From JBEKTY01 sp049515555 (lineage in GTDB: Bacteria; Planctomycetota; Planctomycetia; Pirellulales; Thermoguttaceae), in contig JBEKTY010000048.1 in assembly GCA_049515555.1 (NCBI GenBank), forward strand, positions 1 through 45,964: DNA of 45,964 bases, read 5' to 3'. Of this stretch, positions 1-6,905 are shown piece by piece (the first letter of the stretch is position 1; each line of letters begins with the position of its first letter). Under the pieces are notes generated by a model. It made no database searches. It was not told the origin of the DNA and saw only the letters and a program-made list of their open reading frames with translations. Position numbers and translations under genes: made by a program.

Positions 1-118
1 CATCCCTACCCCGATGAGCGACTTATCGTGAGCCACCCAAGGTAAGAGCCGTATGAGGTAGTGCTTCAAGTACGGATCTGTGCGGGGGGCCGCCCGCAAG
101 GGCGGTCCCTACCGCGAC
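1..118 (+). mobile_element. Group II intron 3' end (domains V and VI)
   Basis: Positions 46-79 fold as a group II intron domain V. GAGCCGTA (46-53) pairs with TACGGATC (71-78) with one mismatch, a 2-nt bulge (AG) follows, then TGAGG pairs with CTTCA around a short loop. The AGC catalytic triad is at 47-49. Positions 84-110 form a domain VI hairpin with a GCAA loop, followed by CCCTACCGCGAC, which resembles known intron 3' ends and puts the splice site near 118. The rest of the intron, including any reverse transcriptase, lies outside the window. The match is to the domain V consensus from memory; the exact end is inferred. Confidence 0.7.
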
Positions 119-222
119 AAGGGTACGCGAAAAAGCCCCGCGGCTGCGCCGTGAGGTTTCAGCCGGCGCTCCTCCCGCCGCCGAACTCCGAATTCATCCC
201 TCCGCCTCGCCCCTCCGTCCGC

Positions 223-251
223 TTGCATCGCGCGGGGTTTCAGCTTATACT
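223..251 (+). promoter_or_regulatory. Candidate sigma70-type promoter before the isomerase-like gene
   Basis: TTGCAT (223-228) and TATACT (246-251) are separated by 17 bp. The -10 box matches the consensus at 5 of 6 positions; the -35 box is weak. It lies 163 bp upstream of the start at 415. The rest of 119-414 holds no gene I can support, only the palindromic repeat at 330-373. Confidence 0.3.
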
Positions 252-329
252 CGGCACGGTTCGGAATGACGCAAACCGTGGCAAGTAGCGACAGAAATCG
301 TTGGCTAAGGATCGGTCGGGAAACAACTT

Positions 330-373
330 GGGGACCGTCCCCATTTTCGTCCGACGAAAATGGGACTGTCCCC
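330..373. repeat. Palindromic repeat, GGGGACAGTCCC family, copy 1
   Basis: An inverted repeat with arms of the type GGGGAC(C/A)GTCCCCATTTTCG around a short centre. Related copies occur at 2150-2227, 10690-10766, 15003-15024 and 16447-16490. This copy lies between the candidate promoter and the start codon at 415, so it would be in the 5' untranslated leader. Confidence 0.85.
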
Positions 374-414
374 TTCCGAAGTGTTAAGCTATCCGTGAGA
401 ACCAGGAGCGAATC

Positions 415-1329
415 ATGACCAGGCTTGAAGATCTTCTTGGGTTGGGCCGCTGCCGTGTGACGCGGCGGGCGATGTTGCAGGGTGTGGCGGGCGCCGCCGG
501 GGTGGCCGCCGCCGGATCGTTGCTGCCCGCGCCGCGGGCCGCCGCGGCCGGAAAGCTCAAAGGCCGCATCCACCAGTCCGTCTGCCTGTGGTGCTACGGC
601 GGCTACATGCAGAAGGCCAAGCTCAGCCTCGACCAGTTCGCCGAGGCCTGCGCCAAGATGGGATTGCTGTCGATCGAGCTGACCGGCCCCGACCAGTGGC
701 CGACGCTCAAGAAGCACGGCCTGATCTGCGCCATGAGCGGCAGCCACGGCATCGGCAAGGGCTTCAACCGCGTCGAGAACCACGAGGAGTGCCTGGCGGC
801 GGTCCGCCGCAGCATCGACGCCACGGCCGCCGCCGGCTTCCCCAACGTCATCTGCTTCTCGGGCAATCGGGCCGGCATGGACGACCAGGAGGGACTGAAG
901 AACAGCATCGCCGGCGTAAAGAAAATCGCCGGCTACGCCGAGCAGAAGAAGATCACCGTCTGCCTGGAGTTCCTCAATTCCCACGACCACGGCGACTACA
1001 TGGCCGATTCCACCAAATGGTGCGTGGCGTTCGTCGAGGGCGTGGGCTCGCCGCGGGTCAAGGTCCTGTACGACATCTACCATGCCGGCATGATGAAGGA
1101 AGACGTCCTGGCCGACGTCCAGAAGCACGCCGATTGCTGGGGCCATTATCACACCGGCGGCGTGCCCGGCCGGCATGAGATCGACAAGACCCAGACCATC
1201 GACTATCCCCAGGTGATGCGGGCCATCGCCGACAGCGGCTATACCGGCTACGTGGGCCAGGAGTTTATTCCCGCCCGCCCGGACGCGATGGCGAGCCTGG
1301 AGCAGGCCGTGACGCTGTGCGACGTATGA
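415..1329 (+). CDS. Tat-exported sugar phosphate isomerase/epimerase-like (hydroxypyruvate isomerase-like) TIM barrel
   Basis: A 304-residue AP-endonuclease-2-like TIM barrel of the type that isomerises or epimerises small sugars and hydroxypyruvate using a divalent metal. Residues 1-46 form a twin-arginine signal (TRRAMLQGVAG, then an alanine-rich stretch), so it should act outside the cytoplasm. Candidate metal and catalytic residues are E185 in CLEFLN, D220 and H223 in LYDIYH, H246 in HYHTGG and E283 in GQEF, which is the usual E-D/H-H-E pattern of the family. AGGAG lies 6 nt before the ATG. It is isolated: an intron end and repeats lie upstream and COX15 converges downstream. The exact substrate cannot be told; planctomycetes carry many exported paralogs of this fold. 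Confidence 0.85.
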   Translation: MTRLEDLLGLGRCRVTRRAMLQGVAGAAGVAAAGSLLPAPRAAAAGKLKGRIHQSVCLWCYGGYMQKAKLSLDQFAEACAKMGLLSIELTGPDQWPTLKKHGLICAMSGSHGIGKGFNRVENHEECLAAVRRSIDATAAAGFPNVICFSGNRAGMDDQEGLKNSIAGVKKIAGYAEQKKITVCLEFLNSHDHGDYMADSTKWCVAFVEGVGSPRVKVLYDIYHAGMMKEDVLADVQKHADCWGHYHTGGVPGRHEIDKTQTIDYPQVMRAIADSGYTGYVGQEFIPARPDAMASLEQAVTLCDV

Positions 1330-1400
1330 GTTGTTAGTTGTCGGTTGTCAGTTGTCAGATAGCGGTCAGCGATCAGCGGTCAGCGATCGGCCGACCGCTA
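1330..1400. repeat. TCAGCGGTCAGCGATCAG-type simple repeat
   Basis: Tandem variants of GTTGTCAG and then GGTCAGCGATCAGC follow the stop codon of the isomerase-like gene. The same motif on the opposite strand is translated as SGQRSAISGRQ in the ActB N-terminus (about 19745-19797), so this family occurs both between and inside genes. Confidence 0.7.
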
Positions 1401-1418
1401 GTCACTAGCCACCAGCCA

Positions 1419-2927
1419 CTACTCCCTGCTCCCCGTCCCCACGCCCAGCAGCACGCCCACGGCGAGGATCAAGGCGGCCGTGGTCTGATGGGCGGTGGTG
1501 AGCAGGGCCGGCAGGGCCGGCCGCAGGCCGCCGCCCTGGGCTAGCACCGCGGCGCTGGGCGACTGCTCCACCGGCGGCGTGCGCATCGCCGCCGATACGA
1601 TTCCCAGTCCGATCTGCAGCACGACCAGGAGCACTAGCGCTATCCCGCCGCGGCGCAGCAGGGGCACGTCGCCGTGGCGGCCCCAGGCCCGCATGCCGGC
1701 GGAGAGCGAGACCGCCGCCACGACGGCCGCCACGGCCACGTGTGCCATGAACGTTACGTCGCGCTGGCGGACCAGCGTGCCCAGCAGTGTTTGCAGCAGC
1801 ACCACTCCGATCAACAGTCCGGTGAGCAGCAGGTCGGGACCGGCCGCGCGGTGCGGCAAGGTATCAGGCACACTCCGTGTGCCGTCTGCTATGCCTTCTT
1901 CCGCTTCAACGGACGGCACACGGAGTGTGCCTGATACCTTCCATGCCGCTACCGGCCCGCCACCCCGCAACCCCGACCGGCCGTCGGAGAGCAGTACGGC
2001 GGCGGCTACCAAAAGTCCCAACACGACGTGGGCGAAGAAGCCGTGGACCACGGCCAGGGCCGGGCTGTTTTCCGTCACGCGAAAGCCGCCCAGTATGCCT
2101 TGGACGAGCACGCAGGCGCCGGCCGTCCAGAAGAGCCCTGCCGCCAAGCGGACAGTCCCATTGAAGGGGACAGTCCCATTTTCGGCCTGTCCATGGGGAC
2201 AGGCGGACGAAAATTGGGACAGTCCCCGCCGCCCACGCTGGAGCGAAAGGTAAACCGCCAGGGCCAGCGTGGTTGCGCCCACCAATGTGCCCAGCAGGCG
2301 GTGGGCATGCTCGTAGAACACTCCGCCGGTCATCTTCGCCAGCGGGTACAGGAACATGTTGGCGCCGTAGGTATTGGGCCAATCGGGGACGGCCATGCCG
2401 GCCCGCAAGCCGGTGACCAGGCCGCCGGCCGCGATCAGCAGCAGCGCCGTGGCGGCGGTGATCCAGCCCCACAGGGCGAGCCAGTTGGGCGGCTGCGCCG
2501 CTTGCTGCGAAGCGGCAAGCCGAGCGCCTGCCGGGGCGGCGCAGCGGCGGCCCACGACGGCCCCGGCGCCGGCCAGCAGCAGGCTGAGGCCGAACCAGCC
2601 GGGAATCCACAGCCAGGCCCGGGGGAGCAACTGCCCCGTGTCGGCCCGGACCAGCAGGCTGCCCAGCACGAGCAGGTTCAAGAGGGCGACGATGGCGCCC
2701 ACGCACAGTCCGCCCGGCAGGCCGCGGGCGGTGCAGCGGCCGGCCACACCCCCGCCGCCGACCACCGCCGCCAGCATCAGGCCCAGCATCACCGCCGGCG
2801 GCAGACGGCTCAGCGGCATGTGGCCCAGGTAGCCCACGGCCCACATTACGGCCGTCGTGCCGAAGCCGATGGCCCACACGTCGCTCGTGCCGGTCGGGCG
2901 ACGGGTCATCGCGGGTTGAAAATCCAT
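1419..2927 (-). CDS. ctaA: Heme A synthase, COX15/CtaA family, with N-terminal membrane extension
   Basis: Oxidises the C8 methyl group of heme O to a formyl group, giving heme A for cytochrome oxidase. The ATG at 2927 is preferred because the upstream part of the open frame lies in a palindromic repeat; ATG 2909 is possible. The protein has 502 residues. About 145 N-terminal residues with about four hydrophobic segments precede the COX15 core, which starts near WLALWGWITAATALL. Heme-ligand motifs are YEHAHRLLG (His 207 and 209), HGFFAHVVLG, MAHVAVAA and TAHQTTAALIL. Two repeat-derived peptides are inserted in frame at about residues 232-258 and 331-357, in loops between helices. It diverges from COX10. 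Confidence 0.85.
   Translation of the reverse strand: MDFQPAMTRRPTGTSDVWAIGFGTTAVMWAVGYLGHMPLSRLPPAVMLGLMLAAVVGGGGVAGRCTARGLPGGLCVGAIVALLNLLVLGSLLVRADTGQLLPRAWLWIPGWFGLSLLLAGAGAVVGRRCAAPAGARLAASQQAAQPPNWLALWGWITAATALLLIAAGGLVTGLRAGMAVPDWPNTYGANMFLYPLAKMTGGVFYEHAHRLLGTLVGATTLALAVYLSLQRGRRGLSQFSSACPHGQAENGTVPFNGTVRLAAGLFWTAGACVLVQGILGGFRVTENSPALAVVHGFFAHVVLGLLVAAAVLLSDGRSGLRGGGPVAAWKVSGTLRVPSVEAEEGIADGTRSVPDTLPHRAAGPDLLLTGLLIGVVLLQTLLGTLVRQRDVTFMAHVAVAAVVAAVSLSAGMRAWGRHGDVPLLRRGGIALVLLVVLQIGLGIVSAAMRTPPVEQSPSAAVLAQGGGLRPALPALLTTAHQTTAALILAVGVLLGVGTGSRE
1861..1937. repeat. Nested palindrome GGCACACTCCGTGTGCC, inside COX15
   Basis: A perfect 26-bp inverted repeat (1861-1886 and 1912-1937) around a 25-bp loop. 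Each arm contains GGCACACTCCGTGTGCC, itself palindromic. The 77 bp are read through in the COX15 frame, giving a peptide that starts VSGTLRVPSVEA and ends GTRSVPDT. Related copies are at 2952-3015 and 5179-5244. Confidence 0.9.
2150..2227. repeat. GGGGACAGTCCC palindromic repeat, inside COX15
   Basis: Three GGGACAGTCCC cores and a CATTTTCG...CGAAAATT inverted pair lie in the COX15 coding sequence. The open frame continues through, encoding approximately LSQFSSACPHGQAENGTVPF. This is a polar stretch between two hydrophobic segments. Confidence 0.85.
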
Positions 2928-2951
2928 GCACCGCTCGCGTATGATGACGTG

Positions 2952-3015
2952 ATTGTATCCGGCACACTCCGTGTGCCGTTTATTCCAGCGGCACACGGCG
3001 TGTGCCGGATACAAT
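2952..3015. repeat. Nested palindrome GGCACACTCCGTGTGCC in the COX15/COX10 divergent spacer
   Basis: 27-bp arms (2952-2978 and 2989-3015) with one mismatch, each beginning or ending with ATTGTATCC and carrying the inner palindrome. It occupies more than half of the spacer between the COX15 start (2927) and the COX10 start (3038), where promoters for both genes would be expected. Confidence 0.9.
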
Positions 3016-3037
3016 TTCGTTTATAGGTTCCGCGGGC

Positions 3038-4003
3038 ATGGTCTGCAAGTATTACATCGAGCTTGCCAAGGTCCGGCTGACGGCGATGGTCCTGCTGACC
3101 ACGGCCGTGGGCTATGTGTTGGGCGCGACCCGGCCCTTTCCCGGTCTGGAGTTCGACTGGTGCGGGCTGGTGTGGACGCTCTTAGGCACCGGCCTGGCGG
3201 CGGTGGGGGCCGGCACACTCAACCAGATCATCGAGATTGATCGCGACGGGCGGATGGAGCGCACCCGGCGGCGGCCGCTGCCTTCCCGGGCCATCTCCCG
3301 CACGCACGCCCTGCTGTTCGCCATGCTCAACTTGGCCGCCGGGCTGGGCGTGCTCAACGAGCTGGTCCGGCCGCTGGCCGCCCTGCTGGGCCTGGCCAAC
3401 GTGCTGATCTATACGCTGGTCTATACGCCGCTGAAGGCGCGCACGCCCTGGTGCACGCCGATCGGGGCGATTTGCGGGGCCCTGCCGCCCGTGATGGGCT
3501 GGGTCGGCGCCGGCGGCGGCCTGCGACTCGAGCCGGCCTTGCTGGCCGCCACCATGCTGCTGTGGCAAGTCCCCCATTCGCTGTCGCTGGTGTGGATGGA
3601 CCGGGCCGACTACGCCCGCGCCGGATACCGCATGTTGCCCGTAGTTGACCCCAGCGGACGGCTGACCACGCTGACCATCGCCCTGTACTGGCTGGCGCTC
3701 ATGCCGCTGGGCCTAGTGGCCAGCTTCTGCCGCCTGGCGGGCTTCCTGTTCGGCGCGGTGTCGCTGTTGTTGGGCCTCGTGCTGTTCCTGCTGGCCCTAA
3801 GGCTCCGCTCGGCAAAGACGCGGCAGGAGGCCCGGCGGGTGTTCCTGGCCAGCGTGATCTATCTGCCGCTGCTGCTGCTGGCAATGGTGGCCGACCCACC
3901 GGCCCACGGGCCGCCGCGGGGAAAGATGAGCAGGGGAGCAGTTGGGCAGACGACCAGACAGCCCTCCGGCCTCTCCTACTCCACTGTTCGCCTGCTCTCC
4001 TGA
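3038..4003 (+). CDS. ctaB: Protoheme IX farnesyltransferase (heme O synthase), UbiA family
   Basis: Transfers a farnesyl group to protoheme IX to make heme O, the substrate of the neighbouring heme A synthase. It has 321 residues and about nine hydrophobic segments. The prenyl-diphosphate and magnesium motif NQIIEIDRDGRMERTRRRPL (N-x3-D-x3-D) is near residue 65, and a second Asp motif, WMDRADYARAGYRMLP, lies in the C-terminal half. The ATG at 3038 is chosen because the upstream GTG (3002) lies in the palindromic repeat. The last 30 or so residues (after LLLLAMVADPP) look like low-complexity read-through rather than a family domain. It should act in the inner membrane with COX15. Confidence 0.9.
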   Translation: MVCKYYIELAKVRLTAMVLLTTAVGYVLGATRPFPGLEFDWCGLVWTLLGTGLAAVGAGTLNQIIEIDRDGRMERTRRRPLPSRAISRTHALLFAMLNLAAGLGVLNELVRPLAALLGLANVLIYTLVYTPLKARTPWCTPIGAICGALPPVMGWVGAGGGLRLEPALLAATMLLWQVPHSLSLVWMDRADYARAGYRMLPVVDPSGRLTTLTIALYWLALMPLGLVASFCRLAGFLFGAVSLLLGLVLFLLALRLRSAKTRQEARRVFLASVIYLPLLLLAMVADPPAHGPPRGKMSRGAVGQTTRQPSGLSYSTVRLLS

Positions 4004-4013
4004 TCTCCTTTCC

Positions 4014-4046
4014 GCTGTGCCAACCCCAACGCACAGGGTAGAATGG
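4014..4046 (+). promoter_or_regulatory. Shared 33-bp upstream element, copy 1
   Basis: Matches 5339-5371 at 31 of 33 positions. It holds a small hairpin (TGTGC...GCACA) followed by GGGTAGAATGG, in which TAGAAT could be a -10 box. Copy 1 ends 23 bp before the ATG at 4070; copy 2 precedes the DUF433 gene. It may be a promoter or a dispersed repeat that lands before genes. Confidence 0.5.
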
Positions 4047-4069
4047 CAGGCGACACAAAGGAACAGACA

Positions 4070-5155
4070 ATGAAAGCCGAAGTAAAGTCAAAGGGCACGT
4101 GGCTGCACCGTTCTGCAATCCGACTGTTCACCCTTGTCCTTGCGGTGCTTGTGTTCTGGGTCCTGGGATTCCTGGTCGAGGACATTCAATCCATTCCGGG
4201 CCCCGACTATACGGCCATCGAGCAGAAGCACGTGGACCCGAACCTCGTTGCCAAGCGCGAAAGGCTGGCGAAGCAGATTGCCGACCTCACCCGCCAGATC
4301 GAGAACCAAACGGAAAAACAGCGCGTCGTGGGCGACAGTTCCCGCAACCTGCAACAAACCATCAACCAACTTCTGGAGCTCCAGAAACTCGGCATTCAGA
4401 AAAGCATCGCCTTCTCCAATACGGAGCAGGCGAATTTCAGCAGCAGCCTGAATCTCTTCCTGGACAATCAGAAGAAGTACCAGGAACTGAGCCAGACCAT
4501 ATCGGACATGCTTGGGCGGAAGCAGGGGCTCGTCTGGGAGAAGGACCAGGCGGAACAAGAGATCGAGGAGCAGCGCGGGCCGGCCAGAGACGAGTTCAAC
4601 ACTCTCAGCGAGCGGCACCGGCTAAGACTGGCCCTGCTGCAACTTGCGATTCTGTTGCCCATTCTCGTTGTGGCGGCGGTCGTCATCATCAGGAAGCGGG
4701 CCAGCATCTACTTTCCGCTGTTCCTGGCCTTTGGCGCGGCAACGCTCGTCAAGGTGGCCCTGGTGGTTCACGAGTACTTTCCCAGCAAGTACTTCAAGTA
4801 CGTCCTCATCGGCGTACTCTTGCTCGTCGTGGCGCGACTCTTGATCTACTTCATCCAAACTATCGCCTTTCCCAAAACACAGTGGCTGGTCAGGCAGTAC
4901 CGCGAGGCATACGAGCGTTTTCTGTGCCCGGTGTGCGAGTACCCCATACGCATCGGCCCCCGCCGTTTTCTGTTCTGGACGCGGCGCACGGTCAATAAGC
5001 TGGTCGTTCCCACGGATGGCGGAGAGGAAGAAGAGCAGTACACGTGTCCCGCTTGCGGCAGCGGGCTTTTCGAGGAGTGTTCCTCCTGCCACAAGATCAG
5101 GCACGCAATGCTTTCCCACTGTTCGCACTGCGGCAGCGAGAAAGCGTTTTCGTAA
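4070..5155 (+). CDS. Unrecognised membrane protein with long coiled coil and C-terminal zinc ribbons
   Basis: I do not recognise the family. The ATG at 4070 is used because AAAGGA lies 7 nt upstream; ATG 4043 would add nine residues. The 361-residue protein has an N-terminal membrane segment (FTLVLAVLVFWVLGFL), a charged Glu/Gln/Lys-rich coiled coil at about residues 50-180, three hydrophobic segments at about 185-270, and then cysteine pairs: CPVCEYP, CPACGSG, CSSC and CSHCG. These suggest two zinc ribbons on the cytoplasmic side, one resembling a double zinc ribbon. This could be a membrane scaffold or sensor, but no function follows. It is preceded by the shared 33-bp element and followed by a nested palindrome. 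Confidence 0.75.
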   Translation: MKAEVKSKGTWLHRSAIRLFTLVLAVLVFWVLGFLVEDIQSIPGPDYTAIEQKHVDPNLVAKRERLAKQIADLTRQIENQTEKQRVVGDSSRNLQQTINQLLELQKLGIQKSIAFSNTEQANFSSSLNLFLDNQKKYQELSQTISDMLGRKQGLVWEKDQAEQEIEEQRGPARDEFNTLSERHRLRLALLQLAILLPILVVAAVVIIRKRASIYFPLFLAFGAATLVKVALVVHEYFPSKYFKYVLIGVLLLVVARLLIYFIQTIAFPKTQWLVRQYREAYERFLCPVCEYPIRIGPRRFLFWTRRTVNKLVVPTDGGEEEEQYTCPACGSGLFEECSSCHKIRHAMLSHCSHCGSEKAFS

Positions 5156-5178
5156 GCGTTCACGCGTCAAAGTAGCAC

Positions 5179-5244
5179 GCCACACTCCGTGTGCCGTCCG
5201 CTGAAGTGGAAAAGAGCATGGCCAGCGGCACACGGAGTGTTGGC
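5179..5244. repeat. Nested palindrome GCCACACTCCGTGTGCC, copy 3
   Basis: Arms 5179-5196 and 5226-5244 pair with few mismatches. It lies 23 bp after the stop codon of the coiled-coil protein. It could form a strong hairpin in mRNA, but it lacks a U-tract, so I do not call it a terminator. Confidence 0.8.
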
Positions 5245-5338
5245 TGCTGCCTTCCACGCCGTGAACGGTATCGGCCCCGTAATGGGCCAGGATTGCGAGA
5301 GGTACGCTGGCTGGCCGGCGCCCGGATCTGCCGCTTCT

Positions 5339-5371
5339 GCTGTGCCAACACCAGCGCACAGGGTAGAATGG
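5339..5371 (+). promoter_or_regulatory. Shared 33-bp upstream element, copy 2
   Basis: Second copy of the 4014-4046 element, differing at two positions, again upstream of a gene start on the same strand (DUF433, ATG 5408). It includes the TGTGC...GCACA hairpin and TAGAAT. Confidence 0.5.
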
Positions 5372-5407
5372 AATGGTAGGCAAACTCTTGGACAGGAGAC
5401 ATTGCAA

Positions 5408-5644
5408 ATGGACTGGCGCGAACGAATCACCGTTGACCCGGCCATCTGCCACGGGCAGGCGTGCATCAAGGAGACGCGCATCATGGTAGCGGTGGTGCTC
5501 GACAACCTTGCCGCTCGCGTACCGACCGACGAAATCCTGTGCAGCTACCCGTCGCTGACGACCGAGGATATCCAAGCGGCGATGGCCTACGCTGCCGATC
5601 TTGCCCGCGAGCGGATGGTCCCGCTGCCCACGGGTGCCGCCTGA
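5408..5644 (+). CDS. DUF433 family protein (antitoxin-like)
   Basis: 78 residues. It opens with RITVDPAICHGQACIKETRI and ends with DIQAAMAYAADLARER, the typical start and end of DUF433, a small winged-helix-like DNA-binding family found as antitoxins beside DUF5615 (PIN-like) toxins. AGGAG lies 9 nt before the ATG. The next ATG overlaps the stop (TGATG at 5642-5646) as expected for a toxin, but that frame (MLKFKVPAIDAG...) runs only about 37 codons and has no PIN signature. Either the toxin has been lost, or the gene is a solitary member that acts alone. The second subunit III gene converges 100 bp downstream. Confidence 0.85.
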   Translation: MDWRERITVDPAICHGQACIKETRIMVAVVLDNLAARVPTDEILCSYPSLTTEDIQAAMAYAADLARERMVPLPTGAA

Positions 5645-5747
5645 TGCTCAAGTTCAAGGTGCCAGCGATAGATGCGGGCCCCGCGCAGACAGGCGGTGAC
5701 CTTCGGCAGATAGCGCTCGACCTCGGGCAAAATGGTCCGCAACACGG

Positions 5748-6353
5748 TTACCAATAGATTACGACGAACATCAGGCACCAGACGGCATCGAGAAAGTGCC
5801 AGTAGATGGCCTGGTAGCGAACACCGGCGTGGCGGTCGGGTGCGTAGCGGCCGGCCAGGGCCCGGCCGGTAACGGCGGCCAGCGGCGCCAGCCCGCCCAG
5901 CACGTGCAGGGCGTGCAGGCCGGTGAGCACGTAAAACAGCTTCACGAACTGGCCCATGCCGGCGGGCGACTGGCCGATCTGGTCGAAGACCCGCAGCCAG
6001 GCGAAGGCCTGCAAGGCGAGGAAGGCCAGGCCCAGCGAAAGCGTGAGGGCCAGGTTGCGTTTCAAGGCGGGCTGGTCGCCGCGGCGGGCGGCGCCAAGGG
6101 CTCGCTGAATCGCCACGCTCACGGCGAGGATAGCCAGCGTGCTCAGCCACAGGCTGCGGGGCAAGGCGGGCATTTCCGGCGGCGGCCAGGGCTCGTGGCC
6201 GCTGCGAATAGCCAGGTAGGCCACCATGCCGGCGGCGAACAGCACGCCCAGCGAGAGCACGAGCATGTACATGCCCATCGTGCCCACACCGGGGGCCTCG
6301 AAGGGCGGCTGCCCGCCGGGCGGCCTCCGGCGATCCGGTTCGGCGATGCTCAT
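5748..6353 (-). CDS. Cytochrome c oxidase subunit III family protein, second copy
   Basis: 201 residues with five hydrophobic segments, last gene of the oxidase cluster in transcription order. It shows the subunit III signature toward the C-terminus: KLFYVLTGLHALHVLGG, then YQAIYWHFLDAVWCLMFVVIY. It lacks the first two helices of long subunit III forms, as short CyoC/CtaE-like proteins do. It follows CtaF after a 173-bp spacer full of repeats and may be a structural or assembly subunit alongside the longer CtaE at 6906-7817. N-terminal residues 1-25 are proline-rich and cytoplasmic. Confidence is high on family, moderate on which oxidase it joins. Confidence 0.85.
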   Translation of the reverse strand: MSIAEPDRRRPPGGQPPFEAPGVGTMGMYMLVLSLGVLFAAGMVAYLAIRSGHEPWPPPEMPALPRSLWLSTLAILAVSVAIQRALGAARRGDQPALKRNLALTLSLGLAFLALQAFAWLRVFDQIGQSPAGMGQFVKLFYVLTGLHALHVLGGLAPLAAVTGRALAGRYAPDRHAGVRYQAIYWHFLDAVWCLMFVVIYW

Positions 6354-6380
6354 GGCCGCAGACTCCTTCGGACTTCAGTA

Positions 6381-6505
6381 ACTCCCCTCGCCCTTTGGGA
6401 GAGGGGCCGGGGGGGAGGGCATTGTGGACCCTTCGCAAATAATACCTGTTTTCTCGCTGCCCGCCCTCACCCTAACCATCTCCCGGAGGGAGAGGGGACC
6501 GGGCA
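6381..6505. repeat. CTCTCCCGGAGGGAGAGG-type palindromic repeats
   Basis: Two related elements, 6381-6420 (CCCTTTGGGAGAGGGGCC) and 6464-6505 (TCTCCCGGAGGGAGAGGGGA), fill the spacer between the second subunit III gene and CtaF. Further copies are at 14350-14387 and 20993-21125. They could form mRNA hairpins between cistrons. Confidence 0.85.
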
Positions 6506-6526
6506 TTCACAGTCCCCGTAAACGGT

Positions 6527-6889
6527 TTACTCGCCGGCGGACCCTAACGGCGTATGCACGTTGCGCATGGCCGGGGCCTGGCCGGGCAACATCGAGCCGC
6601 TGTAGGCCTGGCGGTCGGTCAGCACCAACGAGATGAACAGCACCACGAACCCCAGGCAGCCCAGGAACAGCATGAGGTTGAACGGCCGATCGTAGCGGAG
6701 GTGCATGAAATAGAGCACCACCAGCGTGGCCTTCAGCCCGGCGATGGCCAAGGCCGCGTAAAGGTTTAGGTTGCCCAGATCGATGCGCGCGACGGCCACC
6801 GTTAGCACCGTTAGCAGCACCAGGGCGACGAAGACGGCGGCCAGTACCCGCAGGGGCACGACGTGCGCCAGCGTTGCTTCGGGCGTCAT
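6527..6889 (-). CDS. ctaF: Cytochrome c oxidase subunit IV (CtaF/CyoD-like)
   Basis: 120 residues with three membrane helices: LRVLAAVFVALVLLTVLTVA, LYAALAIAGLKATLVVLYFM and LMLFLGCLGFVVLFISLVL. The central KATLVVLYFMHLRYD is diagnostic of the small subunit IV of bacterial heme-copper oxidases, which helps assemble or stabilise the CuB site. It starts 17 bp after the CtaE stop, so it is in the same transcription unit. Confidence 0.92.
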   Translation of the reverse strand: MTPEATLAHVVPLRVLAAVFVALVLLTVLTVAVARIDLGNLNLYAALAIAGLKATLVVLYFMHLRYDRPFNLMLFLGCLGFVVLFISLVLTDRQAYSGSMLPGQAPAMRNVHTPLGSAGE

Positions 6890-6905
6890 TGCAGTATCTC
6901 CTTGG

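Noticed and set aside
5650..5750. Reverse-strand frame with ILPEVERYLPKVTACLRG, possibly the tail of an oxidoreductase
   Set aside because: It is only a short match by impression, in the spacer between DUF433 and subunit III, and partly overlaps the latter's end; no family could be named.
5644..5757. DUF5615-like toxin after DUF433
   Set aside because: Only about 37 codons, no PIN-like acidic residues, and it overlaps the converging subunit III gene end.
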